DNA of 57,538 nucleotides from Nemertoderma westbladi. Taxonomy: Eukaryota > Xenacoelomorpha > Nemertodermatida > Nemertodermatidae. Position numbers and translations under genes: made by a program. Location: the NCBI GenBank assembly GCA_032718475.1, contig JAUCBJ010005502.1, forward strand, positions 1 through 57,538, read 5' to 3'. The notes under the pieces were generated by a model that did not search any database, was not told where the DNA came from, and was given only the letters and a program-made list of their open reading frames with translations. Shown here piece by piece: positions 10,441 through 21,659 of the stretch (the first letter of the stretch is position 1; every line of letters starts with the position of its first letter).

Positions 10441-10918
10441 ACCCATTGCGAATCGTTGGTATTCATTAAAATGAACCCAGGGGAGACCTGACCGGGTGAC
10501 AATTTCCAGATAGCTTTTCATATTATTTGTTTTTGCACTTCTAGATAGTTACCATTTTAGTTTCCAGAGCAATGGAAATTGTCTATCATTTAACAATTTT
10601 TAATACCAATTTTGCTGGTACAATATAGAGAGCTTATTTACACAACTTCTCTACTAAATGGGTAGATGTAACCTCGCCCATCGGATTAATCGACCTCAAA
10701 AACACTTATCCCCAAAAAATGTATTTGTTATAAACTGATTTGATTTTTAAACAAAAACAAATAATTAATTACACCTAAAATCAATAGAGCAATCACAAAT
10801 AATTATATTATGTGAAAAATCTTCGCTAACATTAATTGAAATTATGAAATTTTCTTGAAGTGAAATTGTATAATTTTTTTACACCAGTAACAATGCCCAT
10901 AATCCAGGAACTCAAACT
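10441..10918. other. no gene seen
   Basis: AT-rich flank to the right of the foldback element. I see nothing supportable. Confidence 0.4.
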
Positions 10919-10965
10919 GATCCTGGTGCCGGTACCGAGGACTCCTCGGTACCGGCACCGGGATC
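10919..10965. repeat. GC-rich near-perfect palindrome
   Basis: Arms GGTGCCGGTACCGAGGA (10,925-10,941) and its exact reverse complement (10,943-10,959) flank a single C. Pairing extends outward to 10,919 and 10,965 through GATCCT/GGGATC with one G-T mismatch, giving about 23-bp arms. It stands out as GC-rich in AT-rich DNA and could extrude as a cruciform or form an RNA hairpin. Confidence 0.9.
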
Positions 10966-11079
10966 CTCGGCGAGGAGGTTGTCTTTGTTTGTTTTGGGGA
11001 CTACAACCCCTCCCCTGTATCATAAACTCATCTACTCTCCACACAAAGGAAACTCTACCACGATCCGGAGATTCTATCA

Positions 11080-11671
11080 TTTACTACAAAGTCGCGGTTT
11101 CTACAGACGGGAACCACATTGCATCGGGAGTCGAGGTACCGGGAAGGGAGTTAGTGGTTGGTGGGAGGGTGGGTGAATGGAGGGAGGGAATATATATAAA
11201 TCCCTCCAACCGGGACGTCATTGCAACATGTGGGTTCAACGGGGGGGGATTTCATTAATATCAATAACTGCTAGGAACTATAAGGTTACTAACTGGGAGA
11301 ACTATAAGGTTAGTACTAACTGGGAGGGGCATTCTGGGCGTGTTTACTGTATTCGGTTCAACTCGAACTGGTCCCAGTTGGCCAGCTGTTCGAGTGATAG
11401 TACAGTGAAAGTTTGGTGGACTGGAACACGAGAGCTTTTGTACGGGGCACAGTGGCAGAGTGGGGGAGGTATACAGGCTGGGTTGGGGACCGGGTGGGGA
11501 GTCTGTGGTGTCGGTAGGTGGGGGAGGGAGGATCGATCGCTTCGTTGTTGGTACAGGGGAGACCTTGTGGAGACAGGGTCCTGAGGATCGTAGGCATATG
11601 AATGGCCTCAACGGATGGGAGCCGCATCGAAGCTGTGGATTTCTGTAAAGATAAACGGCATATTATTACAG
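11080..11671 (+). pseudogene. WD40-repeat protein gene fragment, frame-broken
   Basis: Several WD40 (beta-propeller) repeat signatures in different plus-strand frames. VAVSTDGNHIASG is at about 11,090-11,130 and INPSNRDVIATCG at about 11,202-11,236. GHSGRVYCIRFNSNWSQLAS followed by CSSDSTVKVW is at about 11,330-11,415. A GEVYRLGWGPGGESVVSVG repeat follows at about 11,463-11,520. The last readable piece, EAVDFCKDKRHIITG, is followed by a GTAATT donor-like site at 11,672. WD40 proteins are scaffolds for complexes, but the particular protein cannot be named. Frame changes between repeats, plus a short inserted repeat (AACTATAAGGTTA twice at about 11,276-11,310), indicate decay, unless some shifts are unrecognised introns. 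Confidence 0.65.
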
Positions 11672-11970
11672 GTAATTAATATACTAATATAATAGGCCTC
11701 CTTTATTACAACAGTTACATTAATTAATTAGGAAGAGGGCCTAATTTAGTACTGTACTATCTATCGTAAGTAATAATCAATAGGGCTTATATCACTTAAA
11801 TGAATTCATTACAATTATTTTTCTCTAAATCAATTTAATTACCGATATTATTTTTTGTTTTGTATTAAACAGTTTTGTATTAAATTTTGTATATTTTGTA
11901 AACTATTTGTATATTTTTCTGTGGTTCCAAACAGCCAACGGTTTGATTGGATGAAATTAGCTATTGCCCC
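11672..11970. other. no gene seen
   Basis: AT-rich sequence after the WD40 fragment. It begins with a splice-donor-like GTAATT and could be intron. Confidence 0.35.
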
Positions 11971-12062
11971 ATGGACAAATTTCCCCCAGGACAATTGCCC
12001 CCATGACAATTGCCTCCAGAACAATTGCCCCCCGGACAATTGCCCCTGAACAATTGTCTCCC
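11971..12062. repeat. GACAATTGCCCCC minisatellite
   Basis: Five to six imperfect copies of a 14-17-bp unit, GACAATTGCCYCC with variable joints. The unit core CAATTG is palindromic. The minus-strand reading gives a pseudo-repetitive QLSWG peptide, which is a by-product of the repeat. Confidence 0.8.
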
Positions 12063-12653
12063 GATCACAATTTTATTTAATGAATATATTTTAAATCTTG
12101 AAATCCTTTGAATGTTATCCTATAGTTTTATGAAATTCAAGTAATATTAACCTTGAGCAACACTTCTAAACTTCAAATTTTTTTTAGAAAAATCCAAGAT
12201 TTTTTTTTAGAACAATTTGATTTGATCACAATTTCTAAACTTATTAACTTTTGTGTTTTTAAAAATATGCAAAAATTTTTTCTATAATAATTTGATTGTT
12301 TTATGCTAGCTATAGATTTATATTTACTATAATTTCATATAATCTTGAAGTTATTGAAATTGCTATTTGAAAAAGTAATTTTCATTGAAATTATTATAAT
12401 GGAAAATTTAATTTCCATTTTTTATATAGGCCTACCAGTAGCTAACAGGTTTTACTTGCCCATTTTTTATTCAATCAGGCAGGTTACAGGGTTAACTTCC
12501 CACCATCTAGACGAAATTCCAATTCACTGTATACCTGGACCATCGCTAGACAATACATACCATTATGCAAGTTTGCATTGCCCCAATATGACTCAGGTAT
12601 CCCAGGTTTAATTAATAGGCGGCTTGAGATCGCCTCCATGGCCACATACTACC
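12063..12653. other. no gene seen
   Basis: AT-rich DNA with poly-T/A tracts. A plus-strand ORF at 12,345-12,611 has no recognisable character. Confidence 0.4.
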
Positions 12654-12985
12654 TGTCCACCACCACCACCAATTCCAGTTAGTTTAACATGTGGACCTAC
12701 TTTGTCATTTGATATTTTGTTCCAAAAACCCCTGGATTGAAAAATTATAATTTCTATTAATTCATTAAATATTACAAATTAGTTACAATTGTCTTCTATT
12801 TTTACTCTTAGAGTTCTATCTATTATATTTAAATTATTTAGGTCGCCAATTCAATGCCTTGGTTCTGCAATGTGGCGGATGATCTCGATCGCGATGTGGT
12901 GGAGATTCCGGATCAACCAAGGGTGCAGTTCTCTGTGGTTGCCACGGCTGCGGGCTGGGGGATTTCAGCCCAAAATCTCAAGCAG
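12654..12985 (+). repeat. dispersed repeat, copy 2
   Basis: Same-orientation partner of 1839-2138. The alignment covers the intron-like tract and the start of the exon-like segment. Here the exon-like part continues as an open frame instead of running into the GAGG minisatellite. Confidence 0.6.
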
Positions 12986-13195
12986 CACGAGGTGGACTAC
13001 ATGTCTCTAAGAACGGCGAAGTATTCTCGGCAGTGGCTTTTTCGTATGGGAGGGCTGCAATCATTCACAGCATATTTGCACCTCAAAGGCTCAAAATTTC
13101 AACCCCCTCGGCTGCTTGGGATCCGTCAAGATATTTTTGAAATTTATTTTGCCTTAATTTTATTTGGCAACTTCTGTGGATCAGTAGAACACTAA
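12842..13195 (+). CDS. candidate exon, unknown protein
   Basis: After a TTTAAATTATTTAG acceptor-like sequence, a frame of about 117 codons is open to a TAA. It begins VANSMPWFCNVADDLDRDV and contains VQFSVVATAAGWG and HEVDYMSLRTAKYSRQW. The first part is non-repetitive and balanced in composition. The last 30 residues are hydrophobic and may be read-through into AT-rich DNA. A diverged copy of its first 30 or so codons is at about 2031-2130. The family is unknown. It could belong to a TE. Confidence 0.4.
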   Translation, partial: VANSMPWFCNVADDLDRDVVEIPDQPRVQFSVVATAAGWGISAQNLKQHEVDYMSLRTAKYSRQWLFRMGGLQSFTAYLHLKGSKFQPPRLLGIRQDIFEIYFALILFGNFCGSVEH

Positions 13196-13199
13196 AATC

Positions 13200-14284
13200 G
13201 AAAAAGAAGTGAAAAACGCACTGCCCTATTATATAGGCCTACCATACTGCCATATTAACTTAGGGCATATAGGCCTAATACTGTAATACCGGTACTGAAT
13301 GTATTATAGTAATAGGATATATCAATATAAGTAGTACCGGTAGGCTACAGGGCTATAAAAATTATTAACTACAGTTTAAGTACGGTACTTTCCTTTCTGA
13401 CCATGATACTGTAATATGTCTAATAAGCTAAGCTTTGATTTATTATATACGGTACTGGCTTTTTATATTATTTTATCAGTTTTTTTTTTAATTTCATACA
13501 TTACAGCAGTACCAGTCTTCCAGTATCAGATATTTTTGAAGTTATTTAATTTCCCTTGAAATTATTATAGGCCTTGGGCCTAATGGAAAATTTTACTTCC
13601 ATTTTAATTTAGGCCTAACGCCACCGCGGTAGCTAACAGGTTTTAGTTGCCCATTTTTTTATTCAATCAGGTTACACTGTTACAGGCTTAACAGGTACCA
13701 GGTTTAATTAATAGGCTGCTTCATTTATTCAAATAAACTGATGATTAATAAGATTTTATTTGGAATAACATTTCGACATTTTCACAATGAATGTTGTAAT
13801 AGCAGGGACAAGTGATCGGTATTCAGATTACTTCAGTACTTAAAGGCCTATATAACAACATAGGGTTATGTATACTGCAGTACTGGTATAGGCCTACCTA
13901 TACTTACAGTACTAGGCTCCTATGCCAGTACCGGTACCTAAATTAATAAATTAAATGTTCAGATATTACTATGCATGTAGGCTATACAGCTATGTATATA
14001 ACCTGATAACTAAGTATGCCTACCTAATTCACAGTATGCCTACACTAAGTATGCCTACCACTTAATATAGGTGCCTATTTTTATTTAAATATTATATTAT
14101 TTAAAAAGATTCACAGGCATATCTAAAATTAGTAACATAAATAGGCCTACAGTATGCACGGAAAATATAAAATATTAAAACGGAGGCGAAAATATTGTTT
14201 CATTAAAAGGCCTTTCCGTCATGTACTCGATAAAACAATTATTTAATTACTACATAGATCTATTGAATTTACAATATTTTAACA
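13200..14284. other. no gene; AGGCCTA/ACCGGT-rich DNA
   Basis: About 1.1 kb with unusually many TAGGCCTA, TACCGGTA and GTACTG words and no plausible coding frame. A degraded copy of about 12,400-12,620 (TTACTTCCATTT, GTAGCTAACAGGTTTTA, CAGGTTTAATTAATAGGC) occurs at 13,584-13,720, so part is a local duplication. Confidence 0.5.
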
Positions 14285-14860
14285 GGTTTACTTTAGCTTT
14301 GAAATGAAAATGTCCTTGCTGGCGGAGTTTACAATGGTAGAAGATAAATTGTTCCAAATTGAAACAACTCTATTACTAAAGCAATATTGACTGATCTGTA
14401 GTCTCGATAATTTAAAATTGTGGCCTCTTGAACCTGGACTACTGTAATTGCACCAGTGAAGAAAGAATCTGAGTCTAAGTCAACACATTTATTGATAATG
14501 CAATAAAGTAAATTTCAAATCAAAAATTAACCTACTGTATGCACTCCCAGCGGCTGCAAGTCCAAAAAATGTAAACGTTCTATATAACTACGTTTATCCA
14601 ATCCACATCGAGCAAATAACCTTCGCGGGAAATAAAGTTGCACCCTCAATAGATCCCAAATTAAAAGGCGACCAAACTGGAGTACAGTATTCTACTATAG
14701 GTCTAACATACAATTTATATGCAGTTAATAACGCCTTTAAATTATTTGTATAAAAACACCTGAATATTAAATTAACAATTTTAAAACATTTTGCAGCTTG
14801 TACTTTACAATGAAGGTCAAATTTTAAATTATCACAAAGATAGTCTCATTAATTTTACAA
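14285..14860 (-). pseudogene. CR1/Jockey-like LINE, RT C-terminal fragment
   Basis: Reading the minus strand, coding-like blocks appear in order: DYLCDNLKFDLHCK (about 14,855), LLTAYKLYVRPIVEYCTPVW followed by SP (about 14,735-14,670), RGHNFKL (about 14,430) and FSNRVVSIWNNLSS followed by TIVNSAS (about 14,380-14,320). The YKxYVRPxxEYCxPVW block and the later RVVxxWNxLP-like block are hallmarks of the C-terminal part of CR1/Jockey/L2-type non-LTR polymerases, downstream of the catalytic YxDD. Frameshifts separate them, so no long ORF exists. 5' truncated: no RT catalytic core is seen. Confidence 0.75.
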
Positions 14861-14891
14861 AATATGTTCAAAAGGCACTAGTGTTGAAATT

Positions 14892-15800
14892 TTAAGTATA
14901 ATATTCGTAATCTATGATAAAAATGGCACCAGAATCGATTTGCATCAACATCATCAGCATCAATTTGCGCAGTTTCAGGAGAACCTCAATATACCCATCG
15001 CGACCTTTGTCACCATAAACCTTGAAGGCGGATTCAGTTACAAATTTTATTAAACGCTCCACAGCTTGATTGTAGCATGGAAATGGTTCAATGTTCACAA
15101 AAATATCCTCATCGGATGCTAGCCATGCTAAAATTTGAGTACTCGAAATTAGTTTAGTGATAATGGCCTCCAACCGAAGCGTTGCTTGACAATCAATCAG
15201 TTCCCCGTCGCTTTGTGCATATATTCATATTTCAGGGTTTCTGAATTGGTGATTTGGAATGTTTTCTTCACGTGCAAGGATAATTTTCTTCAAGGCAAGC
15301 CACTTTATTGGAAGACAGTTTGCTGTTTCTAGCATATAGTAGTGAGGTGCAAGGTCCCAACATTTTGAATTCTTTTTTATATCAAACCAAACAACAGCAT
15401 AAGAATTGACAATGAAAGTAACCTTTTTTAGGAGTTTCAGTCGATATATAGAGGCACAGAACGTGACTGACAAGGGTCAACCACCTTGCATGGCCCAGCC
15501 TTCCAGGAGATCTCGAATCGAAACTCTTTGGTACAGCCCCAGTCTTCACGGAATTTAAGATTTCCAAAAAGTACAATTGATCACTGCTCAACAAATTTTT
15601 TTCACAATCAATAGGTTCACCAGATATTGTTGCAAAGTTCACAATAGTAACTGGTCTTCCAGACATCCCTTTCCATTTCGTCTCTTGCTGAACTCTATAG
15701 CTTTCCCACTTTAAGGCTGCAGTAATAGCCTTCTTTATTTGTATCTTGGAGGCAGTTTGGATATTCGCAACAATGATACCTTTGAAGATATATAGAAAAT
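14892..15800 (-). pseudogene. TE-associated uncharacterised protein remnant
   Basis: Minus-strand frames give, in order, AALKWESYRVQQETKWKGM (about 15,715-15,660), LLSSDQLYFLEILNSVKTG, SPGRLGHARWLTLVSHVLCL followed by YIST, AVVWFDIK, ILAREENI and finally PCYNQAVERLIKFVTESAF. I remember the order SSDQxYLxEI, PGxxxHxRWLT, RILRLYxST, WFxIK, and PCxxQAVERxxKxVTEA as that of a multi-copy protein family widespread in arthropods and other invertebrates, usually annotated as uncharacterised and probably TE-encoded. At least two frameshifts break it. Its biochemical function is unknown to me. Confidence 0.55.
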
Positions 15801-17125
15801 CACATGTCGATGTCAGTAAACATTGATTCTGACCAGCAGTTAATCAATAAAATCATATAAATTCTCAGGATGTATCACTAGTTTGTTAACGACTCCTTGT
15901 ATTTCGTCAGAACAGCTGCTAAGGGAAATCATCCACTAAGGAAAAGTATGTTCTAGCATTAACTGTGTGACTTTTCGCTGCAGCAGTGGAACCTGTGGTG
16001 CTAAGCACTAACGATATACCCATTAGCACTGCACTTACTTTCTTGATAAAGCACCCATCTGCGGTGAAACCATCCGACCAGTAGACATGCGATATAAACT
16101 ATGGTTACATATTATTTTATTTGTAGGTTCTTAAATACTGTATGTACCAACAACCGTTTTAATCTTCCATGACCAATTAATAAGTATGTACAACTAGATA
16201 CCAGTAACAGTCATAATCAAAATATTTTATTATTATTAAATCCATTTAGAATAAACTCTGGTATACTAACTATTGATCACATTAACGATGTTGTCTACAA
16301 ACTTTAAGCACTGGTTTGCCCCAGACCAATTCGTTTAAAAGAACTTCCGGAACAAATATGTGACGGATTGTTGTTCTTACTACATCAAACACACCATGCC
16401 CATAGCAGCGAGGTTTAAGAAATTTAAACTGAAATTTCAAAAACTGTTAAGTAATTATTGAATATTACATTACTAAGCTTATTATTTATTTATCACGATG
16501 TAATAAAGGTTTATCTTTCTTATCAGCGATTTCATATACTGTACATTACAATGTCACTTTTCACATTTAATGGTTTCCAACTGTGTAACTGGATGTCGAT
16601 TATGTTTTGATGGAAAGACTGACAAGCATTGATACAAACATGACGTAAATTGGGAAAACTGACATCAAAATTAAAATCCCGACCTAGAAATCACGTGATG
16701 GCGACTATGGTGAAGAGTCAGTCATCTTGAGAGTAAGAAGTTTTTACTGACAGTTTTAAAAATAACTGTTTTTATGTTTAGAAGTTCTGTACCTTTTTAG
16801 CTATTCATGCCAAAGTTCATTGTAGGTAGGTATAGAAACAGTGGCTGGCCATATTTCACATTTGTCTAACGACCTAGATGCTTGGATATGGTTGAACATT
16901 TTTCTCATGGTTTCATCTAGTTGGTATAAGATTTGTCGACAACCCTAGATAATATTTAATCACTCATTCAGAATAATAATTTAAATTTTAAATGATTTTT
17001 AATTTAAATGATACAAAATATTATTTAGTCATACTATAGCTTTTCATAGCGATTAAAACTGATTTAACAAACTACAAGTATGACGTATATTTTGAAACTA
17101 TGCATTGCAATTCAGTTTCGGGAGA
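15801..17125. other. no gene seen
   Basis: AT-rich DNA between the TE protein remnant and the DNA transposon. The first 250 bp may still be decayed 5' sequence of that remnant. I see nothing else supportable. Confidence 0.4.
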
Positions 17126-19275
17126 TACAGTAACGCTTTCAAATAACGTCCTATTGGATCCTAATAGGATCCTAATAGGAACCTAATAGGAAATAAATAA
17201 CCTTTAGGAAATCACTTGGAATTTGCCTAATGCAAGTCTACCTAGAGCGGCTAAATATCAAAGCTTAGAAGTGTCTGTCAATCAACCTCCTGGGATAGCT
17301 GAATGTAGTAAAGAGAGCCGCTTTGTCTAGTGTTTGAGTTGTATTTCCCTTCCCCTGACTTATCTTACAACAACAATACTCCCCATAGGCTAATGTTAAA
17401 TATGCCAAGAACACACTACTGGCTTTAACTCAACATCTGGACACATTAACTACCATACAGTAAAGGTAACGCCGCTTGTGTAAAATAGGCCCGCCAACAC
17501 GTTGAGTGCGCCTCAACAAGTAGTTGGGCTGCTAAAGCGTAATCTGATTGTATTCGGACGTCAAACTTTTAATAATATTATTTAAATTATTGTGCGAACT
17601 TTTTAGATCTGGAAATTTAACCATTTCCATGGTATAATAAATATAATTTATAATTAATATTAATATCAATATGCCAAGAGGTTAACAAACCACTAAACTC
17701 ATACGGGTCTGTAAATTCCTGTAGGATGTTATGTCATTTATTTTTCGTAGTGGTAGCGATACGGATTGTGACATGTTGCGGAATCTGCTTGGAGAGTGTA
17801 ATGTGCTTTGCGGGTGTTATGTTTAAATACGAAACTTGTGTGTTTCAGTAAAATATATCATTCAATATTACAGTTTATCTTCAATATTACAGTTTATCTT
17901 CAATATTACAGTTTATCTATGTCGGGAAGGGAGGGGGGGGGGGGGTGGGTGGGGGGCAAGGTGTGGGGGGCAAGGTGTGGGGGGCTATAGTCCCTAGCCC
18001 TCCTTGGGGACTAATCAATGACTTACTATTGGCCGAAAGGATATTTAACTACACAATGAGATACAGCGTGTTAGGCAGTAAGTGGGCTGCTAATAATTAA
18101 TAGCCCATATTTATTTTTAAGACTATAATAATAATTGAACACCCAATTATCTACCCCTGTACTCCCCTTACAGCAAGCAGTGTTTGTATAGTAAGCAGAA
18201 TGTCAATGTGTAGGTCTATAGGAAATGAACATTTCCCGTGGATAACATACATTTATTTAGTCGCCCAGTTTTAGCCCCTGTCTAATTATTAATTAAACTA
18301 ATAAATGAAAATAAACTAATATTTATTCTATTAATAATTACACAAACATTGTTACTTATCTTTATTACTCAAAATATGTTCAATAGTAATAAATACAGTG
18401 TGTGTTGTGATCCTACATTTATTTGTAAGTTCAATCCGATCTTAAATTATTCCAGAGCCCACCGGCCGACGGACGTTAACTATGTGCGGATGTGTGTGGA
18501 TTTCATCTATTAGAGTTTATATTTTAAATATTATTTACGTCAGAGGCTGGTAATACAAGGTACAGTAGGAGGAGTGTAATCTTCCTATAATGGATTTTCC
18601 CCAACTGGAAGTTCCAAAATAGAAAATTGTTTTTCTTTAATATAACAACGTAAACTCTATATTCAATGTTGTGACAGTGAACTTTACAAAATGGCGCATT
18701 ACACATTATTTCTACTGAGTTCAAACAGATACATGATTTACAACTACAAAGGATACGGAATGTATATTTACTTAGGAACTAATCTAGCAATTTATTATAA
18801 CCAACTGGATAGGGCCCCAAACAAACGTATATTGGATGTCGGATATATTATTGATAGATGAATGTAGTCTCTAACTAAGTTTAACGCACTCTAATTAATT
18901 ATATAAATTTATATATGACACTTCCATCCTATGACATCGATATCCATACCTCAATGTAATGAACTGAACACTACGCAAACTTTATGCTGAGTCTAGTCCA
19001 TTCTATACAACATAATGATTGACAGGATAGAGAATAAGTGGACCAGCACAAGCATAGTCTGAGTCAGTCCACCTTCCAGATATCAAAGTAAGCGCCGATT
19101 TCCAAGTAAATTCCTAATGAAATCCAAGTCAAATCCTAAGTGCCTCCAAGTCTGGAATTTGGGCTAAATTTCATTTCCAATTAAATCCTAACTCCAATAG
19201 TAGTGAATCAGTGACTTGGATCCTAATTGGATCCTATTAGGAACCAATACGACGTTATTTGAAAGCGGTACTGTA
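17126..19275. mobile_element. Tc1/mariner-like non-autonomous DNA transposon (2.15 kb)
   Basis: Left end at 17,128 reads CAGTAACGCTTTCAAATAAC then GTCCTATTGG. The right end, read from 19,273 on the minus strand, is CAGTACCGCTTTCAAATAAC then GTCGTATTGG. Both are flanked by TA (17,126-17,127 and 19,274-19,275), the target duplication of the IS630/Tc1/mariner superfamily, whose inverted repeats (TIRs) often start CAGT. The TIR match extends about 50 bp, into CCTAATAGGATCC. Inside there is no transposase ORF, only short chance ORFs and a G-rich tract at 17,930-17,990. It would need an enzyme supplied in trans. Confidence 0.75.
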
Positions 19276-19363
19276 TGATTCCTTCCAAGATATATGACTT
19301 TCGAGATTAATATCGTTCATGATTCCTTCCAAGATATATGACTTTCGAGATTAATATCGTTCA
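19276..19363 (+). repeat. 44-bp perfect tandem duplication
   Basis: TGATTCCTTCCAAGATATAT followed by GACTTTCGAGATTAATATCG and TTCA occurs twice head to tail, starting immediately after the right end of the DNA transposon. Confidence 0.9.
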
Positions 19364-20170
19364 GAGCTGTGTATGCTTTACTGGGTAAATTGTATGCTTT
19401 CTGAGATATGCCGGGCAAAGAGTCTGCAGAGATGTGCTACGCCGGTGTCAGGCGTAACCAGCGTAGCATTGGCAATGATAGCGATGCTGCACCAGCAGGC
19501 ATTGAAATATGACCGGCGTCGTGTTGAAAGAGCATTGACGTAGAAAAGGTTTGCATGTAATTTGAGCAAAATCCATTCAAACTGACAGACTGACGTACCA
19601 TATGCCAAAACAGAACTCAATATCGAACAAAATAGAGAGAGACATAACACCCAACTGCTGCAAAATTAGAAACTAAGTAAATTAGAAAGAAATAAGAAAG
19701 TGTCTTGTGGGCTGGGCTTATTTGATTTATTGTTAACTTAAGTTAAGATTGATAATTTTCTATATTTTTAGTTTTGGTGGAGTCAATTTGGTGAACCTTG
19801 TTCTTAAATCTGTAACTAGGAAGTTAAATTGATGTTAAATAGGATGTTAAATTTTTTAAAACAGCAACATGCGTTTACCTGGTCCGTCTGAAACACCCAA
19901 ATCACACAAAATCACAACAAATCACACCAAATCTCACCAAATCACAACCAAATCACACAAAATCACTCAAAAAATTAGAATTTTTATTTTTTTTAATTTT
20001 TTATAGTTTTGGTTCCTTCCGACTAACACAGTCAGACTGTAACCTGCTCCTTTACTTTGCAGTTATTTTAATTTTAGTTATTTAATTATAACCATGAGTT
20101 GTAGGTCAATATCAGCAATGATTTTCTAGTGAAAATTTTTAACTTCCAGTTATGCAAACAACCGCCGGGA
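19364..20170. other. no gene; AAATCACA-rich tract
   Basis: A minus-strand ORF at 19,378-19,650 has no recognisable features. A degenerate AAATCACAMMA repeat lies at about 19,897-19,972. Otherwise AT-rich and unremarkable. Confidence 0.45.
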
Positions 20171-20171
20171 A

Positions 20172-20424
20172 TTATTGCATTAATAGTATTTCTGAAATCT
20201 TCGGTATTTTTCTTTTGACATATGAGATGTTGTCTAGACTCTCAAGACCGGCTACCCAAGCCGCGACTTGATTATCTATAGAGGTTCCAGTGCCTTTAAA
20301 CGGGGAGCTAAGGGTCAGTGATGATGCCAGTGGTTGAAGGGGTTGGAGGGTTGGTGTGGTTGATGTCTTCTTCATAGGGGAGTGGAACCCCGGTACAACC
20401 ATGGTGGTCGCCTTCACCTCCTAT
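20172..20424 (-). CDS. candidate terminal exon, paralogue of the 24,776 exon
   Basis: On the minus strand an acceptor-like TTTTAATATAG is followed by an open frame of about 84 codons to a TAA: a Ser/Thr/Pro-rich stretch (PMKKTSTTPTLQPLQP), then FKGTGTSIDNQVAAWVAG, then a basic tail VKRKIPKISEILLMQ. The tail pattern Q-V-x-A-W-x-A ... V-K-R-K-I-x-K-x-S-E-I-L-L is shared with the plus-strand exon at 24,776-25,000. Low-complexity linker plus a short conserved C-terminal block suggests the last exon of a gene family, perhaps TE-derived. Function unknown. The listed GTG start is not used: I take the acceptor as the border. Confidence 0.45.
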
Positions 20425-20975
20425 ATTAAAACAATATCATCAAACCATTTGAAATAATATTAAAATCAGCGTAGTGTTTAAACTGGATCAGACTATATAC
20501 TTTTCGTACCGTATTAGTAACTATTGAATAAATTTAATACTTAATTTAATTACATATCTCATGCCATTATCCCATTACGTATCTCATGAGATATTAAATA
20601 ATATTATATAAATTAAAATATTAATTAATGAATAATAAAATATAAATTAATTAATTAATTTATATTAATTATAATAATATAATAATAAATTTAAAATATA
20701 TGGGGAGAAATTAAAGGCAATGAGACTAGCGATATTATATCAATTTAACTAATGATGAAATAACTAACCTTTCCCTGTGGTCCAAGCGGTGCTATTCAGG
20801 GGGTTTTTCAGGGGGAGAAACAAGGTTAACATTATCACTAATAACTTTTGAACTTTGAAAGAAGAGATGCGCCATGGCTAGTCCATTCAAATCATTCGTT
20901 GCAAAACGAAAACTGCTAAAGTTTGGTTAATCTAAATATAATTAGAGTAAATCTAATAATAATAATCGAATAAAT
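20425..20975. other. no gene seen
   Basis: Very AT-rich; TTAATTAATTTATATTAATT-type runs at about 20,600-20,690. Possibly intron upstream of the minus-strand exon. Confidence 0.4.
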
Positions 20976-20976
20976 C

Positions 20977-21115
20977 TAAAAAAACTAAACTATAAAGCTA
21001 AAAAATCTAAACTATAAAGCTAAAAAATCTAAACTATAAAGCTAAATAATCTAAACTATAAAGCTAAAAAATCTAAACTATAAAGCTAAAAAATCTAAAC
21101 TATAAAGCTAAAAAA
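20977..21115 (+). repeat. 22-bp minisatellite
   Basis: About six copies of AAAAAATCTAAACTATAAAGCT. A diverged remnant of the same motif recurs at about 21,207-21,250. Confidence 0.85.
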
Positions 21116-21301
21116 CACAATAAACAGAAACCAGGAGAAACTCCTCGTACCACAAAACAGTAAAGTCTGTTGTCTGTTTTGTATGTCGCTCATACATAAA
21201 TCTACAAAATCTAAACTATAAATCTAAAAAACTAATCTATAAAGCTAACAAACACAATACAGAAAACATGAGTAACTCTTCGTACCACAAAACAGTTACT
21301 G

Positions 21302-21508
21302 TCACTTACTCCTCTCCTCGGTAACCAAATCCAAATACTGACAGTATTTGTTGCATTTGTGCTGCTTAAGAAAAGTTGCGAGTCCAACAACGCTGCATTT
21401 TCCAGCACAAAAATAAAACCCTTTATCCTCTTCCACCAGTACAATTGTTGAAATCTCAGGATCATATATTTCAGGATATCTGGGGATAATTGGCACCTTG
21501 GATATCAA
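21302..21508 (-). CDS. candidate exon, Cys-containing unknown protein
   Basis: Minus-strand frame of 68 codons with IPRYPEIYDPEISTIVLVEE, GFYFCAGKCSVVGLATFLKQ and HKCNKYCQYLDLV. Four Cys and one His in CxxxC and HxCxxxC spacing could be a metal or disulfide site. The 3' end KSK/stop and the 5' limit are undefined. A single exon or a TE fragment is possible. No family recognised. Confidence 0.35.
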   Translation of the reverse strand: MISKVPIIPRYPEIYDPEISTIVLVEEDKGFYFCAGKCSVVGLATFLKQHKCNKYCQYLDLVTEERSK

Positions 21509-21659
21509 GGACCATTAACTTCTTCTTATAATGGATATATAAATAGTGGGTAAATGACTTAGCTTTTTAACCCTATTAAACCTGGGGGGGGGGGGGATCA
21601 ATATGACACCTCCGTGGTTTTTTTATTATAATTCTGAAACAAACGCAGTAAATAGCTTT

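Noticed and set aside
13738-13800. Another hammerhead start (CTGATGA at about 13,738)
   Set aside because: No stem II followed by GAAA occurs downstream, so only the heptamer matches by chance.
14280-14860. Reading 14,280-14,860 and 14,892-15,800 as one gene
   Set aside because: The first is a CR1-like RT tail and the second has a different, non-RT block order. They are adjacent elements.
19378-19650. Minus-strand 90-codon ORF
   Set aside because: Cys/Leu/Ala mix without a pattern, no homology recognised, and no splice or promoter context.
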